Program-made: the position numbers and the translations under genes
The notes under the pieces: generated by a model
What the model was told of the DNA's origin: nothing
Database searches by the model: none
The model's input: the letters and a program-made list of their open reading frames with translations, nothing else
Assembly: GCA_006538405.1 (NCBI GenBank)
Contig: BJKQ01000026.1
Coordinates: 1 to 64,000 of the forward strand
DNA length: 64,000 bases
Reading direction: 5' to 3'
From: Hansfordia pulvinata
Taxonomy: Eukaryota; Ascomycota; Sordariomycetes; Xylariales
In this document: positions 51,996 through 63,679 of the stretch, piece by piece
How positions within the stretch are numbered: position 1 is the first letter of the stretch
How the letters are laid out: each line of letters starts with the position of its first letter

Positions 51996-54779
51996 ATTAT
52001 ACCCTTCTCCTTAAAGCCCGACGCTTAATAAGTTAATTTATATAAAACGTAACGTAAATACGGCCCGTACAGCCGTTATTAACCTAATTAAGCTACGCTT
52101 ATAAGTGGTTTATACGCTCTTTAATCCCCTTTTTTCCGTTTACACATATAATTATATCGCGATAACTTCACTTTAACCTTAAGTTAAAGCAAGGTTAAAG
52201 CGGCCGCCGCGGTGTCGCTCCCTTATATCCGCTTATTATTATGCAGTTATATTAAAAGATAATACGCTTATATAAACGTATAACCTTAAAATAATTTTAA
52301 ATAATTATTATTATAACGCGCGACCCTTATTACTTAGGAGACCGTTATTATTAAGCTTATTAATAATATACATATAACTTAATAATTTTACCGCGGTGTA
52401 AGCAGTGTATTAATTATCCGGTTATTTATTATATACCGAGTTTACGCACGTTATACTCTTTACTTTCCTCCTTTTCTTTATCTTTATCTTTTTATAATTC
52501 CGTTTTATAAAGTTAAATTAATTTCGCGCCCTTATCGCGCTTATTATTATTATTATTCCCTTTTACTTCCTTATATTTTATAATACCTTTTATTCGCTTA
52601 CCGTATCGTAACGCAGCTCCCGCGCGCTTTCCCGGCACCTTACGCACTCCGTACCGCGGCTTATTCTCGCCTTTACGCGCTTAAGTTAAGCGTATTATCA
52701 CGCGTAATTAATTCGGCCTTAACTTTAAAGGTTCTCTTAATAATAACGGCTTAAAGATCCTTAAAAGTTTTAATATATAAGACCTTAATAAGCAGGCCTA
52801 TAACGACCTTATACTTATTTATAAGCAACCTTTTACTTATAAGCCTAGCCTTTAAAATAACCATATTAACGAGTCCGACTTTTAAGGCTTTAACGACGGC
52901 CTTTATAACGAGAATTAAGGTAAGTTCCTTATTATTACTTATTATATTTAAATAAAAATTAAGGTTAACTTAAACGATCGTATAAGCCCCTCCGATATAA
53001 ATTAAGATTAAAAAAAAAGCAAAAATAAAGAAATGGCCGATAACGACGGTAACGGCGATAACGAAAATAAGTAAAAGGACGTTAATAATAATAATAAGAT
53101 AAATAAGGACGCGTTTATTAATTATACCCCGTTTAAGGTCGCGCTTAACCTTAAGCGTTTTAATTAATATTTAATCCGTCCCTTTTTTATTATTAAACCC
53201 GTTTCACCGTTAACTCTTAAAGCGTAAATTTAAAGTTAATTCTTTATTACCTTAAAAAGTAAGCGGTTAACGCGCGTGTTCGCCTTAATAATACCGCCCC
53301 GCTTAATCTTAATAGCTTTATTAATACACTTACTTTAAAAGCGTTTAATCCGGCTCGTATTAAAACCGCCCCGGCTCGCGTCCGCGACACCCTTAATAAT
53401 AAGCAGCTTCCTTTTAATAATAATAACGGTGACCTTAACGATAACGGCGATAACGATAACGATAACGGCGATAACGATAACGGCGGCGGCGACGGCGGCG
53501 GCGGCGATAACATTATTAATAATAATAATAACGACGATAAAGGTAACGATAATAATAATAAAGGATACCTTAATAACGAGTCGGCTTTAATTTAAATCCT
53601 TTTACTTTTTAATATTAACCGTTTATAATTTAACCTCCTTATTATTATCGCGCTTTATAAATACGTAACCGCGAGTTCAGCTCACGCTTATATTAAGTTA
53701 TCTTTATAACCTTAATTAATATATATCGGGGCTGCTTTAAATCGATAAAGTATAAGTACGACCCTGCTTTCAGCCTTTTATTAAGTTATAAGTGCGCCTT
53801 TAAAAAAGGCGGTCGTTACACCGAATATAAGCGTAAAAACGAATCGTGCGTTAAAGTAAATCGTACGTTAAATCCTTTTTAAATTTATCTTAACCTTACG
53901 TAACCGCCTTAAAGTCTTAAGTATAAAACCGTACGCTTCGCTCGTTTAATCGAGTTTATTAAGGACCTTATTTAAAAATAAGTCCTTAATAACGACCTTA
54001 ACCGCGGTTTTATCACGCCGCTTAAACAACGTATCGGAACGGCGGGTGCTTATTTCCGCTTATTATAAGTTTAACGCTTATTAATATAAGCGTATTACGC
54101 TTATTATTATATTATTAATTATAAAAAGGTTAAAAAGGTTTATTCCCGTATCGGCTTAGTTTTAAGATAATAATTAATTAATTTCTTTAATCTTAAAAAA
54201 AGATAATAATTTATAAAAGTTGAATTAATACTCGTATAATTAAGGTGTAACGCTTTATCACGCTTATACCCTTTAATACGGTAAGTTCCTTTTATTAAAA
54301 TCGGATACGTATTAAGGTTATATCGATACGTGTATTAACGTGTCTTATCTTAAACTTTTATTAAGCACGCTTAATATTAACGTTACTTATTATTACGTGT
54401 CCGCCGTACCGACCCGGGTTTCGACACTTAACGCTCGGCGATCCGCGCTTTCGTTATTAATATAAAAAAGATCTATACTTTATAAGATTCGCTTTATCTT
54501 TTAACGCCGAAAAAAGGCTTAAAGCTTAAATAGCTTAAGTTTATTTAAGCTTAATTTCGGTTAAGTTTCGCGTTATTAATATAGCTTTTTTAATAAGGTT
54601 TTTATAATATAAAATAAGATTTTATTAACCGTAATAATTATAACGCGGTATTAAGGTTTAACGCGTTTATAATCGGCGTAAGAATATAGCCCGCTTATTC
54701 CGTAATTCGGCCCTTTTTTAAGTAAGCGTTAAGCGTGTGTCCCGCGTTTTATTAATTAAAGATCTTTTTTCTTATACGC
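51996..54779. other. Extra 2.8-kb segment of the inner gypsy element with antisense coding-like frames
   Basis: In most chromodomain gypsy elements the chromodomain is close to the end of pol, yet here 2.8 kb separate it from the 3' LTR. The segment is richer in GC (for example GCGCGCTTTCCCGGCACC at about 52,621) and almost devoid of CA/TG. The minus strand shows no recognisable continuation of pol. On the plus strand, 53,263-53,595 is open for about 110 codons and becomes Asn/Asp/Gly-rich. A second plus-strand frame from about 53,721 to 54,062 is broken only by TAA codons. It contains YKCAFKKGGRYTEYKRKNESC in overlapping parts (Cys at about 53,733, 53,793 and 53,853). This could be a captured or additional gene transcribed against pol. 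The function is unknown. Confidence 0.5.
53263..53595 (+). pseudogene. Antisense Asn/Asp/Gly-rich open frame in the inner gypsy element
   Basis: About 110 codons are open in heavily RIP-mutated DNA. The first part reads like ordinary protein (INTLTLKAFNPARIKTAP, then ARVRDTLNNKQ). The second is low complexity, built from repeats of GATAAC and GGC giving DND and GGG runs (about 53,436-53,515). The complementary minus frame at 53,513-53,247 is also open (Pro/Ser/Leu-rich), so strand choice is not proven. A link to the Cys-containing frame at 53,721 would require a frame change or intron. Confidence 0.35.
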
Positions 54780-57700
54780 CCTCTTTAATTTAAACGTTTA
54801 AATAACCTTTTACGCGCCCGTTATATCCTTTATTATTACTTATTAATTATACTTATACGGTTAACCTACTTACTTTACGTAATAATACTGCTCTTTTTAA
54901 TAAATGGTCTTATCGATTATATCTTTTATTTTTTACTTATTATCCTCTTTAAGTTTTAAGATTAATAAGCTATTTTTCCGGTCTTTTACTTAAGGTTTTA
55001 ATAATTAAATAAGAAACACGTTATATATCCGGTCGTACTGCTTTAAAAGGGCGACTTAATAAGCTTATAAACTTACCCGGTTTATAATCCGGAAAGGACC
55101 GATAAACTTAAATTAAATCTTATAATACTTTAACTAAAGGTTACGTGTGAAAAGGGCTATTACCTTTCCTCTTTTAAATTATTAAAGCGAGTGCTTATTA
55201 TTATAATGCTTTTAATATTATTAAACTGCCTTCTTTTAAGTTTCCTGTAGTTATTAACGTAATTTCATAAGGGTTTTAAGCTTATCTCTTATTACCGGTA
55301 CCTCCTTTTTTTTAAAGTTAACCTTAACGATTTAAAAGTTTAAACAATATCTTATAAGCGCTTTAAAGGGCGCTTTACCGGTCGATATATTTATAATATT
55401 ATTAATTACGAAATACGCTTATAATAATAAAAAGGGCCACATTATCGCTTACCTTACCGTAAAGCATCGTAAATAAGCTTTTAAGATTTAATTTATCCTC
55501 TCCGTTTATCCGTTTGTTTATAAATAAAACGTAATTAAGTATTATAAGCGTACCTTTAAAAAGAAGTAAAGTTCGGATTAAAATCGATTAATAAATAGCG
55601 TTCCTTAATCACTTATTATACCCTTTAATAGTCCGAACTTATACTTAATCTTCGCGTAAAACAGCTTTATTAAGTCCTTTATTATAATAACCGTGTTTAT
55701 AAACCAGAAAAACGATATCTTTATAAACCGGTTAATTATTATTAAGATAAAATTAATTAAACTTCCGTAATATAACACTTTTAATAAGCTTATAATAAAG
55801 TTTATACTTAACTCCTTTATAAGTCGGTTAAGTAAAGGTAATAATTATAATTCGCCGTAAGGTTAATAACGTTTCGCTTTCGCTCTTAAGTAAATATTAT
55901 ATTTTATTATATAAGTCCTTATATCTTACTTTAAATAAGGTTAATAAAACTTACGCTTTATTAACTTTTAAGTACGGTTCACCCCGAAGTGTCCTGTTAA
56001 CGGGTCATCGTGGTGTGCTTAAATAATCTCGTCTTTTAACGCGGATTTTATTAAAATATAAAGGCGTCCTTTTTAATAAATAATATTATTTACGTGAACA
56101 CTTTAAAGATCCTTATTTAAATCACCCCCGCGTTATACACACCTTTATATGTATTTAATATCCTTAACTTATATGGATCGAAAGAGTTTAAAAAGCCTTA
56201 TAAACTGCTTATCTTAATAAGGCTATTCTTTAACCGTCGCCTTATAGGCCTATTTACGCGTAACCACTTAAATTTAAGCGCTCGCGCGACTCACGTTTTT
56301 ATCTCCTTTATACTTTTAACCTTGTATCTTTTAACGTAAGGTTAATATAAGGTTTATAACCTCCCTTTACTTAATTACGTAATCCGGCCTTCTTAAAAAG
56401 GGATCGGTTAAGTTTTACTTCTTAAGTTAATACTTAATTATAAAGTTATAAAGGCTTAAAAATAAGAGCCATCTCGCTTAACGCCTGTTTAAGTGTAAGG
56501 CCTTTATAAAGCTTTATAAGTTATTATAATTTATCCACACTTTTATAAAGAACTTAAATCCTTAAAGGTAATGTCTTTATTACTTAAAGCAGGTTATAAT
56601 AGCCAGTATCTTTTAATCGTTAATAATATAATAAGACTCGGTTAATATATACTTATAAGATTAAAACGTTATAAGGTAAAATCGGCCTTATTTATCTTTT
56701 TAAAAAAGAATCTTAAATATAACCAGGTTTAAAGCGTTCGTTTCGATCTTAATAAGCTATTTTAAATCGAAATATAATAATAATAAAGCCTTTTAAAAAG
56801 CGTTAATTAAATAATAAAACGACTCTTATATAACTATATTTAATTTTAATTACGCCTTTATCGACCAGGCTTTAAACCCTTTTAAAAGCCGTGTTAAAAG
56901 GGCAGCGATAAAAGAGAAACCCTCGATAAAGCGCTTATAAAAGTTATAAAAGCTTAAAAAGACTTAAATATTATAAACCGATATTAAAAAAGGCTATTAA
57001 CGAATAATATTAACTTAACCGGAGTTTATTAAGATGCTTATATTTAAAATAATATACCTTAAAAACTTTATTAAAAAGCAGAAAAATTAACACTTTAAAG
57101 GCTTTACATAAAGGTCCGCTTTTATTAAACGGTTAATTATAAGTTAAAGGTGTTTCGTATGCTCTTTAATTAAAGCTAAAAAAAAGGATATTATTTAAGT
57201 ACGCCACGTAAAACAAGTTAAGATAATTATTTAAAGCATTATTAATATAAGATTAAAACGTAATAAGGGCATTATTAAGCTTTATAAATATAATTAAAAA
57301 CTCGAAATAACCGTATCGAGTACGGAAAGCGGTCTTTTACTTATCCCTTTTTATAATACGGATCCGATAATAAGTGTCTTTAAAGTTAACCTTATTAAAC
57401 ACTTTAACTTTTACCACCTTATTTAATAACTTTAAAATTAAAGGTAAAGTATACCGATTCTTCACCGTTACCTTATTAAGTCCTTTATAATTCACGTATA
57501 AGTAAAGATTATTATTTTTCTTTAAAACGAATAAAATTAACGCGCTTATAAGACTCTTAAAAAAGCGGATTTTACCTGCTTTTATTATCTTATTAATAAA
57601 TCTTTTTAACTCTTAAAGCTTATTATAAGTTAAAGGATATATTAAGAAGTACGAAAGGGTAATATTAAGTAATAAGTCGATAACGTGATCGGTTTCCTTA

Positions 57701-58400
57701 TTTAATAATAAAGTGTCCGCGTTATCGGTATCGAAGAACTCCGTGTAATCCTTAAAGCAGTTTAAAATCGGATTAATATCGGGACAGGATAAGTTAAAAG
57801 ATTCCTCTTCTTTATAAACCACCTTAAATAATTATATTATTAAATAATATACGGCTTAATTTTAATATATTTTTATAAATCGGTAAGGGGTTAATAATTT
57901 AAACCTCTTTTTATAAAGCTTAAAGAACCACTTATTTACCGCGGGGTTTAAAAGAATATATTATTAACGCAGCGTGCTTTAAGAGAGTAGCACCGGGCTC
58001 CCGCTTAATTATAGCTTTTAATTAATAATTAAATAAGACTTATATAATTTATAAGTCTCTTTTCAGTTATTTATAAAGGAGATAAAAACTTAATATACTT
58101 TATAAGTTAAAAGTGTTATCGTCTTAGCTGCTTAAAGTAATATAGCTTAAAATAAGGCTTTATTAAGCCCGTATCGGATAACGAATTCTCGGTTAATTAA
58201 ATCGACTTCTCTGTAAGTGTTAAGGTTAATATTCGTCTTAACGTGTTAATAACGGGACGGCGTCACGATAATATATAAGGTGTAAAACCAAATCGAAACA
58301 TTTATAAAAAGGGCCGATAAAGGTGTAAGGACCGTGATATTATATATTATACCTTTTATGCTTTTTTCGCTTAAAAACGAGGGCACTTTAAACGGATATA
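54780..58400 (-). pseudogene. pol: Inner gypsy pol relic: protease, RT, integrase, chromodomain
   Basis: Read on the minus strand. Protease: NREFVIRYGLNKALF and AAKTITLLTYKVY at about 58,190-58,060. RT: ELKRFINKIIKAGKIRFF (57,612 downward), LILFVLKKNNNLYLYVNYKG, LNKVTVKNRYTLPLI and FNKVNFKDTYYRI. The catalytic loop reads AYLNNILFF at 57,208-57,187, so both YLDD aspartates are now Asn. Integrase zinc domain: AHHDDPLTGHFGVN at about 56,018-55,975, with the CxxC now YxxY. Integrase C-terminus: NFKKKEVPVIRDKLKTLMKL at 55,320-55,260 and KFIGPFRIINRVSL at about 55,095-55,050. Chromodomain: IKDIIDKTIY and EQYYYVK at about 54,920-54,860, ending near 54,780. The protein would copy the RNA and insert the cDNA, with the chromodomain guiding it to heterochromatin. 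Numerous stops make it nonfunctional. RNase H lies near 56.9-56.2 kb but was not read in detail. Confidence 0.92.
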
Positions 58401-59578
58401 ACTTAATTATCCGCACTTATAATATATAATCGATTAACGTTTATTATTCCGGTCCGTTATTAAATAATTATTTAAAATTAAAGTATATAAGGTTAAAAAG
58501 GAGCTTATCTCTTAAAAGTTTTATAAGACGCGTCAAACGTTCCGTTTAAAATTTACCTTGCTTTAAGCCCGTTTCGTATATAAGGTAATATTATCTTTAC
58601 AATTATTACCGCGATTCCTTTTCTTTATTATTATTATTAACTTTTATCGTTATATAACAATATTTATTATAACGTTCCGGGTCTTTAATAACTTTATAAG
58701 GTAATTAAAAAGGCTATACTGTAAGGGTCTTAATAATTTCTTAAAAAAATATTAAGCTCGCTTTTTATTAAGGCGAGTCCTTACTTAAGCCTTTAAAGTA
58801 ATTAAATATTAATTGAAAACCCGCGGGTCTTAACTTAATAATTATAAGGCCTCCTTTAATTAAGCAGAGATATTAATATAAGTGTAAGTAAAGTCGCGAA
58901 TTAAAGTATAAGTCCACTTTTAAAATTAAGCTTAATCTCTTTAAAGTTAAGCTCTTTTTAAGTTAAACATAAATTAAACGCGGGCCCATTAAATACCTTT
59001 ATAATTTTAATTTATTTTCTTTAATACGAAAAGCACTTTATTAACCCTTTACCGAAACTTTTAAGGCGAGTTAAAAAAAGCGGTCTTATACTCCTTAATT
59101 TAAGACTCTTATTTATTAAAGGTGAAGCTAACATTAAGTAAGTTATACGTAAAGTTATATAATCGTCTTAAGTCCGTGCTTAAATCGGAGTTTAATTAAT
59201 TATAAGGTAAGTCCCTTTAAAAATCAAGGTTATTTCGGTCCCCGCGCCTGGCTTAAATCGTAAGCCTTACCTTTTTCTTTAAGGCTTAAAGCTCTTTTTC
59301 GAGTCGTTAACGTTCTTATCGCTTTTTTAAGAGTCTTTATTAAAAGGCGATTTATTAATCCTTTTTATATAATATGCTTTTAAGATCTTAAAGGTTCTCC
59401 CGATTTTAATCCGAACTTAAAGTAAGAGTTAACGGATCCGGCGAGGCCACCGTTAAGTCTTACGCTTTTAAGACGTTTTAAGTGTTTAACACGGTTAAGT
59501 AACCGGTTATTTAACTCTCTTTAAGGTTTAAAGCGTTTATAATTATAAGTAATAAGTAATAATAAAAAGAATTAAAAT
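58401..59578 (-). pseudogene. gag: Inner gypsy gag region
   Basis: This 1.2-kb interval lies between the 5' LTR and the protease on the minus strand, where gag must lie in a gypsy element. It is strongly RIP-mutated and I could not read a capsid motif or a zinc knuckle with confidence. The call rests on position only. Confidence 0.5.
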
Positions 59579-59786
59579 TATAATAATATAACGTATATAC
59601 GTTAAGTGTAATTAAAGGAAAAGATAATATAATTATAAAGTAAGATTAATTCTTACTTTATAAAAGTAAACGGGTGTAACTTATACGTATATATATATAA
59701 AAGAGGAAGTCGGATTAAAGTCGGGGCATTATCAGCACAGCCACGTATAAGTGACCTTAACCACACTACATTATAACGCCGTGACA
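59579..59786 (-). repeat. 5' LTR of the inner gypsy element
   Basis: This is the 208-bp partner of 51,788-51,995 and retains more of the original sequence (minus-strand start TGTCACGGCGTTATAATG). The CTTTT target duplication follows immediately at 59,787-59,791. Confidence 0.92.
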
Positions 59787-62700
59787 CTTTTATATTAAAC
59801 TTATTTTAAAATAATATTATAAATTACCGATACTCTTTAAGTATTACTTATTTTAATAAATAATCCTTTTTTATTATCTTAATAATAACGTGTTTTATAA
59901 ATATAAATTTAAATCCGTTTAATAATAAAGGCGTTATTTTTAATTAAGTGTTATAATTTTTTTTTAATATTTCTTATTAAAAATAATTAATACTTTAATT
60001 AACTTTAAGATTCGTTAATTATAATTAAAATATTTTTAAGATTATCTTATTTAAAATATTAACGATATTTAATTAAAGGTTTATAAATCGATCTTAAATA
60101 ATAACCGAGAAAAACGTAATCTTATATTCGATTTATTTTTAAGTTTTCTTTAAATAACTCTTGTTTATTATCGCAAGTTAATATAAGGCGTTTTTCTTAT
60201 TTTATAATAATTTAAATTTATTAACGATTTATAATAATATTAAATTTTAAATTAATCCGTTATCGATTAATACTTAAGTTCTTTTTAATTTATAATATAC
60301 CGTTACGTTAAGTTATATAGCTTTATTTTTATTAAAGGCTTATCTTATTATATAAGTTCTTTTTATTTATTACCTTAAATTAATAATAAGATACTTTAAT
60401 TTTTTAAGTGTTATCGTGTTATTATTTATATTAAGTTATATTATTAAAAGCTGCTTATAAAAGCCTTACTTTATCGTGATTTAATATTTAAAGGTAAAGC
60501 ACGTTATTTATTATTTTATAATAATAATTTAATTAATAAGTTATTAATATATTTTAAAGTCCGATTTTTAAGTATTAACTCTTTAATTAAGTGTTATACT
60601 TACTTTACGAGTTTAATACGTGTTACGTACACGGTTCCTTTTAATAAGTTATAATATTATTTTAATTTCTTATAAGGTATAAAGAGTATTCCTTAATAAA
60701 ATATAAAAGGTTTTATTAATATAAAATAATTAAAGTATTAATAATATTATAATTCTTATATTAATTTAAGTATTTTAACTTTTATAAGGAAGTAATAATA
60801 CTTAACTTTATTAATTAAGTATTATTAATAAATAATATAAATATAATTATATTATACGATCTCGCCGTGTTAAGTGTTATAAGGAATTAAGTTATATACG
60901 TTTTTATATACCTTTTTTAAGTTTTCTTTATTTAAGATTATTATAAGTTCTTTTATATTATTAAAGGTCTTATTATAATAAAAGAAATCTTTTTTTTTAT
61001 TAAATAAATATTTATATAAGCTTTATACTTAATAAGTTTCTATTATATCGCTTAATTTATTATAGTTTTCTTAAGGGTATTCTTTAAGCTTAAATATAAG
61101 TGTCCACTTATAAGGCCTTTTTAAAGATTAAGCATATATTAATATATTAATTATTATATTTACTTTTTTATTAAATATTTATTATTTCATTATAAGATTA
61201 TAATAATTTTTATAATCTTTAATTTATTTAATTAAATCTTATTAATCTTTTTAATCTTAAGTAATACTTATTTTAAAATAAAGAGCTTATTTATTCTTTA
61301 TAATTACTTTAAAGATAAAAGAGTTAAGTAAGTCTTATTTCTTTTATAAAATGGTTTTAATACGTTTTTAAGTCTTATCGTTTTTAACTTTTAATATATT
61401 ATTAATAATATTATAAAAGTTATTATCGTATTATTTATTAAAAAGCATATATAATTAAAGGTTATTTATAAATTCGTTAAAGAATTAAACTTTTTATTTT
61501 AAATAAGTAATTTATTCTTTTATTATAACTTATTAATATTTATACTTAAAGATTTAAAATATAATATTATATTATATAATAATATCGGGCTTCCTTTAAT
61601 TAATAATTCTTATAATTATTTAAAGGATTTACTTTAAAAAGTTATATTATATAAAGCCTTATTTATATACTTTTTATTTTAATATATCTTTTAAGTCTTA
61701 TAAAAGTATTATAATATTAAATATATTATAATTAACGTATTATTATAAAGTTAAGTATATATAACCGATTTAAAAAGTATTATAAGTCCTTTTTTAAAAG
61801 ATCTCGGTTTATTAATTTACGTGTTATTTTTAATGTTTTATAATATTATTAAACCTTTTTTATAAAATATTAAAAGTAATATTAAATTTAAAGTTAAGGT
61901 TTAAATTATTATATACTTTATAAGTTATATAAACCTGTTCTTTAAGTATAAGGGTTTATTTATTTTAATTTATTATAATTTCCTTAATAACCTTAATATG
62001 TTTATTAACTTATTTAAATCGTTTAAACGCTTTATAATTACGTGTAATATATCTTAATTTATTATAATTATAATATTTAAATATTTTCTTATACTTATTA
62101 TTAAGAGCGCGGTTAATATTTATAAGTCTTAAATATTACTTATAAAAGGTAAAGTAAAGCTTTATTCCTTTTTATTATTATTACCTTATATTTTATAATA
62201 TATATTAATTATTTCCTTTTTTCTTATAATATCGCTTATAAAGTCAGGAATTAATATAAATAACGGCCTTAATATACTTTATAAAGCTATTTAATAAGTC
62301 TTATTTAATTAACTTATTTTTACCTTCCTTTTTTAATCTTTAATAAAACGCGAGAATTTTACTTTCTTTAATTAAATTAAATTATATAAGGATATATTTA
62401 AAGTTTATAATATAAAGGGACGTTAAGGTCTTTTATTAAAGGTTAATAAGTTCTTTCTCGGTTTATTATTTCTTATTTAAGTCTTAAAATAAGCCTTTAA
62501 ATTATTATTTAAATTTAATATAAAATATAAAGATCCTTTTAATCTTAATTAATTATTACTTTTAAAGTTTATTAATTACCTTAATAAGGTATAATTTAAA
62601 TTAAGTTAAAGCCTTTTTATAAAGAAACGATCCGGTATAAATAACTTAATCCTTTTCGTTATTAAAGTGTTTATATAATTAATAAAACGCTTTTATTTAA

Positions 62701-63152
62701 GTTAAAAACCTTTAAAGTTACTTAAAAGTGTTATTAAAGGTTTTAAAAGGGTTAATCTTAAGGTTAATATTAATTAAAAGAGCTTAAATAATGCCTTTAA
62801 CACTTTATATAGCCTTAACGAGTTAAGCTTATTAAAGTTTATTAATTATATTAATATAATTAATATAAGCTTATTATAATTATTTATTAATATTCTTATA
62901 AGCTTAATATAAGGCTTATAATTATTTTTATAAAGTATAAAGCTTATTAAATAATTACTTATACTCGCTTTTAATAAAATTATACTCCTTTTTATTATTA
63001 TTAACCCCTTTTATCTTTTTAATTAAGTTCCTTAAAGGCGTTTACGTTACCGGTTACTTAAAAGATTTAAGTTAAAACGATATTATATTAATTAAATATT
63101 ACTTAAAAGTATTAATAAATAATTATTAAATACTTAAATAAAAGTAATTAAA
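59787..63152 (-). pseudogene. gag: Outer gypsy 5' half (gag and start of pol)
   Basis: This 3.4-kb RIP-mutated segment lies between the inner insertion and the outer 5' LTR. In the minus orientation it should encode gag, protease and the start of RT. Stops are dense and I could not read individual motifs. The assignment comes from its position in the reconstructed order and from the absence of those parts at 48,261-51,787. Confidence 0.6.
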
Positions 63153-63674
63153 ATATAACGATTTAAATTCTTTTTAAAAAAAATATAAAATTAATTTAAG
63201 GTTTTATATTTTAAAAGAACACTTAAAAGGTCGTTTATTAATAAATATTAAGTAATTAATTAATAATAAGTAATTAAAGTATTAAATAAGTGATAAATTA
63301 TTATTAAAAGGTTACTTTTATTTAAGAATAACTTAAATACTTAAATTAATTATTAAGGTAATAAATAATTAAATATATAAGAAAACCTTCCTTTTTTATA
63401 TATTTTTTATTCCCTTTATAATACCGTAACGGCTTACGATATTCTTATACCGGATTATTATAATCCTTTAATGGCTTATTATAATCTTAAATGGCTTATT
63501 ATAATTTTTTTATTTTAATAAGTGATTATATTATATTACCTTATACCGGTGATCCATATTTCTTATATATATAATTAAGTTAATATAGCTTTATACGATT
63601 ATTAATTTATAAGTCTTTTACTTATATTAATATAGCCCGTCTTACCGGCTTAATAATCGGGTTCGTAATATATA
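63153..63674 (-). repeat. 5' LTR of the outer gypsy element
   Basis: It is collinear with 47,719-48,260, with shared landmarks listed there. It is about 20 bp shorter because of small indels. CGTGG (63,675-63,679) follows and pairs with CGCGG before the left LTR. Confidence 0.85.
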
Positions 63675-63679
63675 CGTGG

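Larger units (their letters stand above)
51788..59786 (-). mobile_element. Inner Ty3/gypsy chromodomain retrotransposon, complete but RIP-degraded
   Basis: Two 208-bp LTRs (51,788-51,995 and 59,579-59,786) flank a 7.6-kb interior. The insertion is bordered by the direct repeat CTTTT at 51,783-51,787 and 59,787-59,791. On the minus strand the LTR begins TGTCACGGCG in the right copy and TATTACGGCG in the left, a C-to-T/G-to-A difference at the conserved TG end. AAGGAGAAGGG lies directly next to the left LTR in minus orientation and is a good polypurine tract. Protease, RT, integrase and chromodomain relics follow in the gypsy order on the minus strand. It inserted into the outer gypsy element and is therefore younger. 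Confidence 0.93.
47719..63674 (-). mobile_element. Outer Ty3/gypsy chromodomain retrotransposon, interrupted by a nested element
   Basis: Direct repeats of about 0.52-0.54 kb at 47,719-48,260 and 63,153-63,674 are the LTRs. The candidate 5-bp target duplication is CGCGG on the left and CGTGG on the right, one C/T difference. Without the nested insertion the element is about 7.95 kb. Coding relics run on the minus strand: RT at about 51,540-51,200, integrase C-terminus and chromodomain at 49,365-48,960. An A-run plus GGG lies next to the left LTR in minus orientation, as expected of a polypurine tract, so the left LTR is the 3' LTR. The inner element splits it at 51,787/59,787, a little upstream of RT. 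Confidence 0.88.

Noticed and set aside
53247..53513. Minus-strand 88-codon Pro/Ser/Leu-rich frame
   Set aside because: It is the complement of the GATAAC/GGC low-complexity run. The plus-strand frame gives a longer opening and connects better to neighbouring coding-like sequence.
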